From positions 1-64,000 of the forward strand of contig JAECUM010093569.1 of assembly GCA_016617855.1 (NCBI GenBank): a DNA stretch of 64,000 nucleotides. Reading direction: 5' to 3'. The notes beneath the pieces are model-generated. The model made no database searches. It had not been told where the DNA came from and saw nothing but the letters and a program-made list of their open reading frames with translations. The DNA comes from Megalonaias nervosa. Its lineage: Eukaryota > Mollusca > Bivalvia > Unionida > Unionidae. This document shows, one piece after another, positions 54,957 to 64,000 of the stretch. Each line of letters opens with the position of its first letter. Position 1 is the stretch's first letter. The translations under genes and the position numbers were made by a program.

Positions 54957-55292
54957 TGTGTGTGTGTGTATGTGTGTGTGTGTGTTTTGGATTTTTAACA
55001 TAGATTTTAAAAATTTTCAGTCATATCGCTACGATGTCTGCAGTGTGGCAGTTTATAGTGATGTCTAGCATTGGGGCATCATGCTGCAGACATGTAGCAT
55101 GATGTCCCACCCAGTCACATTATCTTGACACCAGGCCAACCAGTCCTAACAATAACTTGTTAATGCTGAGCGCCTAGCAAGGCAGCTGTTAGTATGATTT
55201 TTGTAAGTCTTTGGTATTACTCTGCCGGGGTTTTAACCCGTGACCTCCCGTATCTGAGGTGGACACTCTAACCAGTAGGCCACCAGAGTGGT
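54957..55292 (-). mobile_element. tRNA-derived SINE family 1
   Basis: Minus copy. (GT)n tail at about 54957-54985, body (CAGTGTGGCAGTTTATAGTG, GGCATCATGCTGCAGACATG, CAGTCACATTATCTTGACAC), head at the right with B box (CGGGTTAAAACC) and A box (GGCCTACTGGTTAGAG). The flanking duplication is not clear. Confidence 0.88.
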
Positions 55293-55319
55293 CAGAATTG
55301 CAGTGGAATGCACTTTCTA

Positions 55320-55885
55320 AGCAGCACAATTAATAATATTGCCTAAACCTGCCTGTCATCAAATAAACCATGTGACCTAAAACTTTTCTGTCATAAAATA
55401 ATACATATTGCCTAAAACTTGCCTGTCATAAAATAATACATATGGCCTAAAATCTGTGTCATAAATTAATACATATGACCTAAAGCTTGTCTGTCATAAA
55501 ATAAACCATATGGCCTAAAACTTGTCTGTCATAAAATAATACATATGTCCTAAAACTTGCCTGTCATAAAATAATACATATAGGCTAAATCCAGCCTGTC
55601 ATAAAATAATACATATGTCCTAAAACTTGCCTGTCATAAAATAATACATATGTCCTAAAACTTGTCTGTCATAAAATAAACCATATGGCCTAAAACTTGT
55701 CTGTCATAAAATAATACATATGACCTGAAACTTGTCTGTCATAAAATAATACATATGGCCTAAATCCTGCCTGTCATAAAATAATACATATATCCTAAAT
55801 CCTGCCTGTCATAAAATAATACATATGTCCTAAAACTTGCCTGTCATAAAATAATACATATGTCCTAAAACTTGCCTGTCATAAA
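55320..55885. repeat. ~34-bp minisatellite, about 16 units
   Basis: Unit CTGTCATAAAATAATACATA + TGTCCTAAAACTTGC, abutting the SINE to its left. Confidence 0.94.
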
Positions 55886-56603
55886 TTTGAATACATAAAT
55901 GTTTCATTGAGAAATCTCTGCTTTCAGAAGTGGAAATATAAAGTCAAGGGATGAAGAATGTTCTAAAATTTGTACAAAAATAAACTGCATTGTTCTGTAT
56001 TTTGTCTAACTGAGTACATCTATCCTGACAAAACAAAACCACTAAGTAAGGTTGCTTGATCACTGTCTGTTAGGTGTTCTATCTTTCATGTCTGTATCAT
56101 CACAATTTATTGATGATAACTTTTTTCCAGTAATTTTCATTAATTTTTTTCAAATGTTTGGTTTCGTTATGGGTGGATCTCTATTTCAGATAATGTTATG
56201 AATACTTCAGGAAAAATTTCCTTTGATAATCTTAACTTGGGATTTTATTAAGACTGTAATGGACTGCATGGTTTCTTAAATGTGGTGCAAATTGAAGTCT
56301 TTGAAGAAGTAGGTGTGGGTTCCAAATTTAGTTTCCTTTTCTATGGTAATCATGTGCACCATCTGTAACAGTATAAGGCTGTGGTGGGATTGGATTTAGT
56401 GAAGATACTGCAAGCAGTTTTGTGAATGAGATGTTTATTTATAATGTAATTGAATGGGAAAATGAATCTGACACCATACTCATGCGTATGAAGTCCAACA
56501 ATGGATTTAAAAGAATGATGAAAATTGAGTTCAAGAACTAATTGGAACATGTAACTTCAATGAGTAATAAAAAAGAACATATGGAATTTATAAATAAATG
56601 TGA
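55886..56603. other. Stretch with nothing recognised
   Basis: No supported feature. Confidence 0.4.
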
Positions 56604-56624
56604 TTGATATACAGATCTATCATT

Positions 56625-57023
56625 ATGGATGATCAATATTTAGACTTTATACAAAAATATGAACAATGTATGAATCTATTACCAAGGGTGATTGAAGTAT
56701 ATGAAACAATGTATGTTTCATCCATAAGTAGGACATATGTATTATTAATTTTCACTCATAATGATATTGAATTATTGAAATGGTCAAGGAGTCACCATGC
56801 ATTGCCCACCCTTTCCAATCTGCAGAATGATCCCATGAGAGCCTTTTTATTCCCTGCAGACCCATTGGTCCTCAACTTTTCTTCCCTCACTGTGAATAAA
56901 CCAACACCTTCCTCTGAGACAAAATTACCATCAACACAATTTATAGATTGCATGATAGAGAGTTCTACAACTCCCTGTCACAAAAAAGCTAAAAATGTAA
57001 TGACTGAGCCATATAGTACATGA
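56625..57023 (+). CDS. Unrecognised 132-codon open frame
   Basis: ATG at 56625 opens 132 codons ending in TGA. An acceptor-like TTGATATACAG stands 14 nt upstream. The first half is helical (YLDFIQKYEQCMNLLPRVIE); the second half is Ser/Thr/Pro-rich with a phenylalanine-rich turn (RAFLFPADPLVLNFSSL). No known domain and no poly(A) or partner exon identified. It could be a mobile-element remnant. Confidence 0.25.
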   Translation: MDDQYLDFIQKYEQCMNLLPRVIEVYETMYVSSISRTYVLLIFTHNDIELLKWSRSHHALPTLSNLQNDPMRAFLFPADPLVLNFSSLTVNKPTPSSETKLPSTQFIDCMIESSTTPCHKKAKNVMTEPYST

Positions 57024-57625
57024 GACATGGATAAGATTGAATGCAATGATAGATGTTATGCATGCTAGAACATGAATTGACTTCATTACCCATTAAATGA
57101 TTTCATCACAACTACAATAGAGATTATTATAATGATCAGATTCGTACATGAATTTGTCCAACATGAATAATCTTATTGAATTATAAGAATTCAAACATTA
57201 CTAATCCTTTAAATCATGCAACATAAAATTGAATTGAATTGGTCTGTAAAGTTATAAAAATAGCTAACTTGAAACAGACTATACTCTATATGACAAAATG
57301 GTGTTACATAGCATAAGTCTGACTCTCTTTAAAATTGAGAATAAATTCTGAAACATCCAATGTGTAAATCAATTTTATTGTAAAAAATGGATAGCAGGAA
57401 AGAATGCAGTTTTATATTTCTCACTTCTACAGCTGGAAAGTGGACAGCTTCCTTACAAAACTCCTTGTATTGTGATACAGCAGCAAGAATTTACTCTATA
57501 AGTAACCTGGCTGTGGTAAATGTCCACAGCCAGAGAACTTGAGGTTCAAAATCAGCATTTTGAAATAGCCATGCCAAAAATAACCCTTGCAGAATGCTCA
57601 ATATGGCAACAAAACCTGAGTACAC
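57024..57625. other. Stretch with nothing recognised
   Basis: No supported feature. Confidence 0.4.

Positions 57626-57706
<81 letters not shown>
57626..57706. repeat. (GT)n(AT)n microsatellite
   Basis: GT run to about 57675, then AT run. Confidence 0.95.
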
Positions 57707-57709
<3 letters not shown>

Positions 57710-57770
57710 TCTGATGAAGCAATAAAGCAAAACCGGTCACATTCTACGTGTTGGTGTTGTTTATTTTATA

Positions 57771-57773
<3 letters not shown>

Positions 57774-57821
<48 letters not shown>
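57774..57821. repeat. (AT)n microsatellite
   Basis: Pure AT run. Confidence 0.95.
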
Positions 57822-57825
<4 letters not shown>

Positions 57826-57954
57826 ATATTATAAATATTTTACTACACACAATTCCATGACACCATCCATAGAAACAAAAAAATAAGAAGAAAGCGGATA
57901 CCAGTATTGAGGACAGTTTGAGAAATGCAGCCATTTGGAATATTTTATATTGAA

Positions 57955-58085
57955 TTGGAATATACATAACAATCCTGGATTACTTCCCTATGGTCAAATG
58001 TAATGTTCCAGTATGAGTTGGAATATACATAACAATCTTGGATTACTTCCCTATGGTAAAATGTAATGTTCCAGTATGAGTTGAA
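57955..58085. repeat. 63-bp direct duplication
   Basis: TTGGAATATACATAACAATC... to ...GTTCCAGTATGAG occurs twice, at 57955 and 58018, almost unchanged. It abuts the LTR-like fragment to its right. Confidence 0.93.
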
Positions 58086-58112
58086 ATTCATTTACATTAG
58101 GATATACTATTT

Positions 58113-58314
58113 TATTACAACTCCATGGTCTTAAAACAAGTAACAGTAAGAAGTGAGAAGCAACAAGCTTTGTAAAATTCAACAAATAATATATTTCCTT
58201 AGAATACAAAGTGAAAATGTAATAAAAAAAGGAACTTTCAATATTGTGAACTAAATCCCAGATAATCCTAGAATTACAGACACAAGTCCTAATGATTAAA
58301 GTTCTGACATAACA
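58113..58314 (-). mobile_element. Short LTR-like fragment, ~200 bp
   Basis: Minus copy of the family's 3' end: CATTAGGACTTGTG, GGGATTTAGTTCACAATATTG, AAGGAAATATATTATTTG, AAGACCATGGAGTTGTAATA. It starts with TGTTATG at 58314-58308, joined directly to the 3' portion, so an internal deletion kept both ends. Confidence 0.75.
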
Positions 58315-58768
58315 TGACATGTAATGCTAAAAACATGACTTTTGACTGCCTTAACATGGCTTTTGACTCCCAAAACTCCGGACTCCGTTATGTTTTGAAA
58401 TACATTATTTTCTGTAAACTTAGAAAATTATGGATGGGTAAACAAATGGACAAAAATAATAAAAATATTGAAACTAAAGAAATTTTTTTTTTTTAAAAAG
58501 GGACTACTTTTGAGGAAGTTGATTCTTTTGAAGAAATGGCAGTTTTTACTACTTATAGAAGTCTACCTCCTTTTAATGAGAGCTATTATACAACTAAGTC
58601 ATTTATCTGAAATAAACAACTACACACTTAATGACATCACTTCCTTTTATAAATATGAACTTCCTATACACACTTTATTTGACAAACCCTTCTCTGTCAT
58701 AGTAGATATTTTGTCAGGGCAGGAGATGTAGATAACTGTTTTCTTGTCTGTCTTGTTTTTTTTTTCAG

Positions 58769-59268
58769 GAGTTGATGTACTGGGCTTCCTCTCTCACCGG
58801 TCAGGGCAAAAAGGCATTGAAAAGCTATATCCTCGGGGATGGAGATTCATACAGGACCCACACTCATTAAAACCATCTGATATTCCATTTAAAAACTTTG
58901 ACTATAAAAGCATGTCAGGGTTAACATTAGAATTTGTTGGACATTCGGAGTATAAAGATTTATCGACATTATTTGAAATATATTTATATGACAAAATATT
59001 GCCAGTTTTACAAATAAATTTAGATGTAAATAGAAGAAAAGTAATTTTACGATATCAGGGTGAAAAATCTTATCAGAGAGTAACATTAGTATTCAGTGAT
59101 GTGTTGGACAGATGGAAGATATTAACGGCACAGATAAACAATACACATTTTACAGTTCTAGTGGGTTGTCAGGAACAGAAGTCTGTCTCATTGCAACAAG
59201 AACTTGATATCCCTCGGAAATCTCGAGTCACTGTAGCTAGTGACAGGAATGGGGAAAACAGATTTATT
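58769..59268 (+). CDS. TSPN/laminin-G-like domain exon of a secreted protein
   Basis: Acceptor TTTTTTTTTTCAG at 58767-58768, phase-1 entry. The exon is 500 bp and ends at a strong donor ATT|GTAAGT (59269-59270), phase 0. It encodes VDVLGFLSHRSGQKGIEKLY, then a beta-rich region (LTLEFVGHSEY, STLFEIYLYDKILPVLQINL, RYQGEKSYQRVTLVF, DRWKILTAQINNTHFTVLVG). The pattern 'D-x-W-K/H' followed by a strand with Cys (VGCQEQ) is typical of the thrombospondin N-terminal-like, laminin-G-fold domains of thrombospondins, NELL proteins and non-fibrillar collagens. The leading codons suggest that a signal-peptide exon lies upstream, not found. Which family the whole protein belongs to cannot be told from here. 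Confidence 0.8.
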
Positions 59269-59690
59269 GTAAGTATGCTGCCCAATTCACTGCCATACAT
59301 TTTAATAAATTTTGGAAGTGTAAACATTTTCACATTTATCTGAATGTCTTATCATACATGCAATTTCAGTTGAATTAATGCTTTTTCCATCATGGACTGA
59401 ATATAGTGGTCATCATGGATTGTCCACATCATAACTTGTAATGGACAGATTAAATTAACCCAATGTCACAACATTATAATTATGTAATTGTGTATGTCCT
59501 CTACATCACATGGAACTTACCTGTTGGCTCAGTTACAGTAAACAATGCCATTTAATATACAAAGACCCGCTGACTATAATGAATTCATGTACATGTGATG
59601 TGAGAGATGAACCATAAATTTTCGAGCAAAGAATGCTGAGACTGTTTAGATGTATCACAAAATACATAAAGTTTCATTATAGTAAGTTTC

Positions 59691-59694
<4 letters not shown>

Positions 59695-59734
<40 letters not shown>

Positions 59735-59746
59735 GAGAGAGAGAGG
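59695..59746. repeat. (GA)n microsatellite
   Basis: GA run with one GGGA interruption. Confidence 0.95.
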
Positions 59747-60272
59747 GTGGTATGCTTTTAAATGAATAAAAAGAAAGAAAAGAAATCACATGCAGATATA
59801 ATTGGATTTCATTCCATTGTTAAACAGTGCAGGAAATGCTGTTATATAACATGTTCCCATGCAAGGAAATACACATAGCACACTCCAAATACAACCTCTG
59901 TTAGTCCAGTCTGTTTAGTAGTTGCTACCCAAATATACAAGTCCTTGTGTCACATTTTCTTAGGAACTAGACACGTGTTTACTTTTTCTGTAGGCCAGCA
60001 AATTTTATGCAGATTGTATGAAGCCCATGATGCTGTATTCTATAACCAACAGCATAAAAATTTACTTACAACTGCTGGTTTTGGTCATCTGACGCATTTA
60101 CATGTAATATTAGAAAATGGATGGATGAACATAATGAAAAAGTGCAATCATGTAAGTTTTCAGTAGGAGATAATCTTGTATATAATATTTTCAGTTAATG
60201 AAGATGTAATTTATTTGGTACAGTACATTCTTTCAATCCACATGAGAAATACTGCAAACTGTACCTGAATGA

Positions 60273-60527
60273 TTGTTGTTGTTGTTGGTGTGGGGCTTAA
60301 CGCCATTTTTCAGCACAAGATAGGCTATACATGGTGGCCAGTATTGATGGTGGAGGAAGAAACCGGGAAATCCGCAGAATGAACCACCGACCCACGAGAA
60401 GCTACTGGCAAGCTTTCTCACATATCCACATTTGCCGAATCTTAGACTCGAACCCACGCAGACAGAGGTGAGATGGCAGTGATCCGTAATGGAGAGCGCT
60501 TTAGACCACTCGGCCGCTCGGGGCCCC
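60273..60527 (-). mobile_element. tRNA-Leu-derived SINE (family 2), full copy, 255 bp
   Basis: Minus copy. (GTT)n tail at the left, body, and head at the right (GAGCGGCCGAGTGGTCTAAA + GCGCTCTCC). Perfect 12-bp target-site duplication GTACCTGAATGA at 60261-60272 and 60528-60539. The head is closest to an intact tRNA-Leu A box. Confidence 0.95.
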
Positions 60528-61240
60528 GTACCTGAATGAAAAGAGAATATTATTTATCAGTATGGTTACTAATATTTTTGCATTTTAACCCAATTGCTCA
60601 ACATATTTTGACTAACTTTGACAGATAAAGCTTTAAACCTTTCAGATTTGTGCACATTATGTAGATGTGCCATAAGATATAGCTACCATTAAAAGAAATT
60701 TTTGAAGCATTTAAACAACTTTATCTTACAAAAAATACCAAACAGAATGTGACCATCTTTGACAGCATCCTGTCATAAAGTCCTTTCAATACTGGACATA
60801 TATTGTTGATGTGCCATCAATTACGGATGAAGATAAAGAAATAGAGAAACCTTGAAACCCTGTTTTCATTAGATTGCAACAGAAAGTTTCCTACTGACCT
60901 CGGTGTTGTGCAGACAGCAGTCAGCTGAGCATTGCCAGGCTCAATTAGGCCAATTGTTAATTATATTTTGGGCATATAGTCAGTTATTAGTAAAAATTAT
61001 TATATATGATTTCATAAGTATCCACAACCTTAACAAATGTTATAAAAATAGAGAGGACAAAGACTAAATATGATTTATATAGATTGCTAGTGTATCAAAG
61101 GTTTGAGGGAATGAAAATGAAATACAATACAATAATTCAGAAATTCATTAACATGGAATTTGTTTTGGTACACTATAATTCAAACTATAACTAGATCTTT
61201 TGGAACAGTTTTGAATTTGTCCTCTCACTCTCTCTTTCAG

Positions 61241-61313
61241 GGGTTACTGTTTGAGATTAGATACTACCCTTCAGCTGAGTCCTCCCATCTTTGCAGTGGT
61301 TATGCTGCCACTG
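61241..61313 (+). CDS. TSPN-domain gene, next exon
   Basis: Acceptor CTCTCTTTCAG at 61239-61240, phase-0 entry matching the previous exon, 73 bp, donor CTG|GTAAGG at 61314-61315, phase-1 exit within a Gly codon. It encodes GLLFEIRYYPSAESSHLCSG. 'G-L-x-E-I/L-x-Y-P ... C' is the usual last strand and closing Cys of a TSPN domain. The domain therefore ends here, and a new module starts in the next exon. Confidence 0.8.
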
Positions 61314-61429
61314 GTAAGGTCTCATTTTTTATGTGGCTGCCATAAAGCATAGCATAAAATGTCAAGACATCAGTCATCTGTCATTGATTCCTAGTTTGTT
61401 TCTGCACTTTAACCTGTGTTTTTCACCAG

Positions 61430-62240
61430 ACTCAGAGCAGACTTTGTAAATAACTTACATTTAGGGCGAGAAAGAAGCCTATCAAATTTGGGGTCAGTGG
61501 TCAAGGTCAGTGAAATACAAATGTTGTCCACATAATAATATTAGTTGCACAGCACAGACCTGGACTAAAATGTGGATGGCTTGCACACAGAGTAAGAAGC
61601 TGATTCATTTTGTGGGTCAAAAGATCGAATGTCAAGGTCTCCGTTACTGAAAGCAAAAAAGTGCTTTCTGTACAGTAACATTAGACATGGACCTGGCTTT
61701 GTGAAAGGCTTGGACATAGAGTAAGGAAGAAGCCTATCAATTTAAGGGTTGAAGGTCATGGTTACTTTGAATGAAGAAAAATTCTTTCTGCATCATAGCT
61801 TTATTTGTATGTCGGGACCTGATGTAAATTTGTGGATGATTGCATATGGAGTAAGATACAAGCCTTTTGATTTTGGGTTCAAAGGTCATGGTTGTGGTTG
61901 AAATGTGAAAATGGTTTAATAATGCATGATATTTGTTCAGAAATTTCAGTTCACACCAAAGTTTGTGGATGGCTTGCAAATTGGATGAACCCCATTACTT
62001 TTGGGGTTGAATAGGTCAAGGATCAAAGTTGTGCAGAAGCAAAATGGTTTTTGCATAATGAATTCAGTTCTAAACAATGTACCTTGACCAAAGTTTGTGA
62101 AGGACTTGCACTTATGTTAAGGAACCAGCCTATATTTTGGAGTGAAAAGATTAAAGACAAGTTTATTGTGACTCAAACTTTGGATGGCTTGCAGTTGAAT
62201 TTTGAAAAAGATAATCAGAAAATAATGGATTCTGGACTGT
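61430..62240. repeat. ~130-bp tandem repeat family with AGGTCA words, about six units
   Basis: The phrase TTTGTGGATGGCTTGCA recurs near 61446, 61567, 61690, 61833, 61963 and 62094. Each unit also has GGGGT(C/T)AAAGGTCA(A/T)GGT and a 'TTCTGCATAATAAC' segment. Single units lie at 51.7, 52.8 and 54.8 kb. Units are quite diverged, so the array is old. Confidence 0.8.
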
Positions 62241-62651
62241 AAGTTTACCTAAGTCAAGGTCATTGGGACATGTTCATCTTTTCCATGCTGCCTGGAAATT
62301 GGAAAAACTTCTGCAGAAAGAATAGCTATGTTCCTGTTTGGGAAAGCCCATGCATTTTGCAAATATTGATCACAGTTAGGAATAAGCTGGGAATTTTCAG
62401 CTGCCACTTGATTCCCAAAAATAGAAAACTGAGTCATAATGAAGAGATTGGTAATTAAATTTATTAAGTTCTTATTGGAATTTTTGGAAGTTGCGGAACT
62501 CTTGCATCAGTTGAGATACAATTACTGTACTGATCATTTGGGTGCTTACCCTAAACAATTTATTGTCAATGCAAGCGCTCAACTGACTGGATTCGTCAAG
62601 TAGACTCATTACCTCTTAGTCTATAACATATCAGTATCTTTTTTTCTTTAG
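62241..62651. other. Stretch with nothing recognised
   Basis: No supported feature. Confidence 0.4.
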
Positions 62652-62709
62652 AAGTTATGAGGACCAGTCTAACATCACAGTTTATCAATATGGCTGCAAT
62701 GTGACCATA
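62652..62709 (+). CDS. Possible small exon, same strand as the TSPN gene
   Basis: Acceptor TTTTTTTCTTTAG at 62650-62651, open frame SYEDQSNITVYQYGCNVTI with two possible N-glycosylation sites, donor ATA|GTGAGT at 62710-62711. It needs phase-2 entry, whereas the preceding exon leaves in phase 1, so at least one further exon would have to lie between, or this is a chance exon. Confidence 0.3.
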
Positions 62710-62711
62710 GT

Positions 62712-63742
62712 GAGTGTTGAGAAAAATAAAAAAGCTTTTCTTCACTAGTGGCTCTATTGATATGTAAAGTTAATAAAAATGTTTTATGATAAATCTTAGC
62801 TTATTACTGATTAGCTCACACTGGAAACATGAATTTATTCCTAGACCTTGGCTGAATACTTAAGAGATGATTCCAATGATAAATGTATTTGGGTCCCCAT
62901 CCCTAGAATTGGGAATTTTTATTGCAGAACAAGCATTTTGGGAATTTGTATTGCAAAACAACTATTTTGAGAATATTTAGAATATTTGGTGAATTTCAAC
63001 ACATAGTCTTATGGTTTTTAACCTCCTATCCATCATCATGAGTAATTTTTGTGCAGTTTATTTTCATATGTTATTTATGGTTTATTAAAAGTTAATATGG
63101 TTGGGGTTTGTGTTTCTGAAGCAGATTTAGTTATATAATTTTGTTTTTTTTTTGTAGCAAAGTTTCTTTCATAAATAGCAGCAGTAATAGAGGTTGCTGT
63201 TGTTGTTGCTCTTTTGGACATAAAACAGCTTTTTTAATAAGTTCTTAATATGAAACAAATGTACCTTTTTAATTCGTGTAACATAATATGAATTTAGGCA
63301 GCATGTAATAATTTTGTTTGTTACTTGAATAAAGGTGCTTTAGGATCACATGTCACTGTTAGCTTTATATCAAATTAAAGTTCAGTTATGTTTTAAAGGA
63401 AAGGAATCTTTGCAGCACATTTATCAAGTGATGCAAGTCAACAAACTAGAATACTGAACACTATTAGAAGCTACATTCCCTTTTCAATGAAAAAAAAAAA
63501 AACAAAACAAAAAAACCCCATGAAATAGTATGTTACAAAAAGCATGATTTTGCATCATTGGAAGTAATGGAGGTTGAAAGAACCCTTCAGCACAAGTCCA
63601 AGCATATTTTGGCAAACGAATCTCAGGCTGTGTGTTGAATTCACATAATTTAAAACACAAAATGTGTCTGTTGATTACTACCAGTATGTATTGTCAACTA
63701 TCAAAGCAGCTAGTTAATAAACTTTTTAGTTGAGAAAGGAAG
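62712..63742. other. Stretch with nothing recognised
   Basis: A12 run near 63490. No gene supported. Confidence 0.4.
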
Positions 63743-63902
63743 ACATATCTGTCTCTGTGAGAATGGACAGTTTGTCTGCTTGCTTGTCAGCTTTTTGTCA
63801 ATGCACATATCTGTCTCTGTGAGAATGGACAATTTGTCTGCTTGCTTGTCAGCTTTTTGTCAACGCACATATCTGTCTCTGTGAGAATGGACAATTTGTC
63901 TA
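63743..63902. repeat. 62-bp tandem repeat, 2.6 units
   Basis: Units at 63743, 63805 and 63867 (ACATATCTGTCTCTGTGAGA...), nearly identical. The third unit is cut by the LTR-like element at 63904. Confidence 0.94.
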
Positions 63903-63903
63903 T

Positions 63904-64000
63904 TGTTACGTGTCTAGGCTCGTACAAAAGTAACAAGAAAAGAGTGAAGCCAACAAGCTTTGTAAAATTTAACAAATAATTTATTTCCCTAGAAAAACAG
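63904..64000 (-). mobile_element. LTR-like element, 3' end, running off the window
   Basis: Minus copy ending ...CTAGACACGTAACA at 63904, with AAACTTGTTGG-type and GGAAATAAATTATTTG text. The rest is beyond 64000. Confidence 0.75.

Larger units (their letters stand above)
59269..61240 (+). other. Intron of the TSPN-domain gene
   Basis: 1972-bp intron carrying the GA microsatellite at 59695-59746 and the SINE at 60273-60527. The frame at 59945-60166 has no family features. Joining its flanking exons preserves phase 0. Confidence 0.75.

Overview
This is AT-rich animal nuclear DNA. It has spliced genes with GT...AG introns, tRNA-derived SINEs, non-LTR retrotransposons, an LTR-like family, MITEs and many microsatellites and minisatellites. 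The repeat style (an RTE-like LINE of the kind often labelled 'craniofacial development protein 2-like', a tRNA-Leu-headed SINE, and ~130-bp repeats carrying AGGTCA words) suggests a marine lophotrochozoan, most likely a mollusc. That placement is inference.

Host genes occupy little of the window. From the left: (1) the first coding exon of an SLC25A43-like mitochondrial carrier, minus strand at 996-1524, with the rest of the gene off the left edge. (2) A possible last exon or 3' retrocopy at 3038-3168, minus. (3) One 96-bp plus-strand exon at 8550-8645 that matches exon 10 of phenylalanine hydroxylase in sequence, length and phase; no other exon of it was seen. (4) A complete six-exon minus-strand model of the meiotic double-strand-break factor MEI4, 23206 down to 11634. 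Its exon phases close and it gives 393 residues, near the vertebrate size as I recall it. (5) Two plus-strand exons, 58769-59268 and 61241-61313, that together end a thrombospondin N-terminal-like (TSPN/laminin-G) domain of a secreted or matrix protein, with a possible further exon at 62652-62709. Possible 5' exons at 30.2-30.5 kb and an unassigned long open frame at 50.3-50.7 kb complete the coding signal.

Mobile elements fill much of the rest. They are a near-complete but broken RTE-like LINE (3.7-7.07 kb) and a truncated sister copy (9.25-9.87 kb); two other decayed LINE reverse transcriptases (19.5-20.2 kb plus, 46.7-47.9 kb minus); at least eight copies of a TGTTATG...CATAACA-bounded LTR-like element; two SINE families, four copies having recognisable target-site duplications; two TA-flanked pogo/mariner-type MITEs; and one MITE with an 8-bp duplication of hAT type.

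From 32.7 to 45.4 kb at least ten mutually unrelated minisatellite arrays (units 24 to 60 bp) follow each other. More arrays lie at 8.6, 9.05, 14.8, 21.2, 48.6, 55.3, 58.0, 61.4 and 63.7 kb. Long open frames inside these arrays (for example 33.3-34.5 kb) come from the repeats and are not genes. No rRNA, genuine tRNA gene, CRISPR array, operon or bacterial-type feature was seen.
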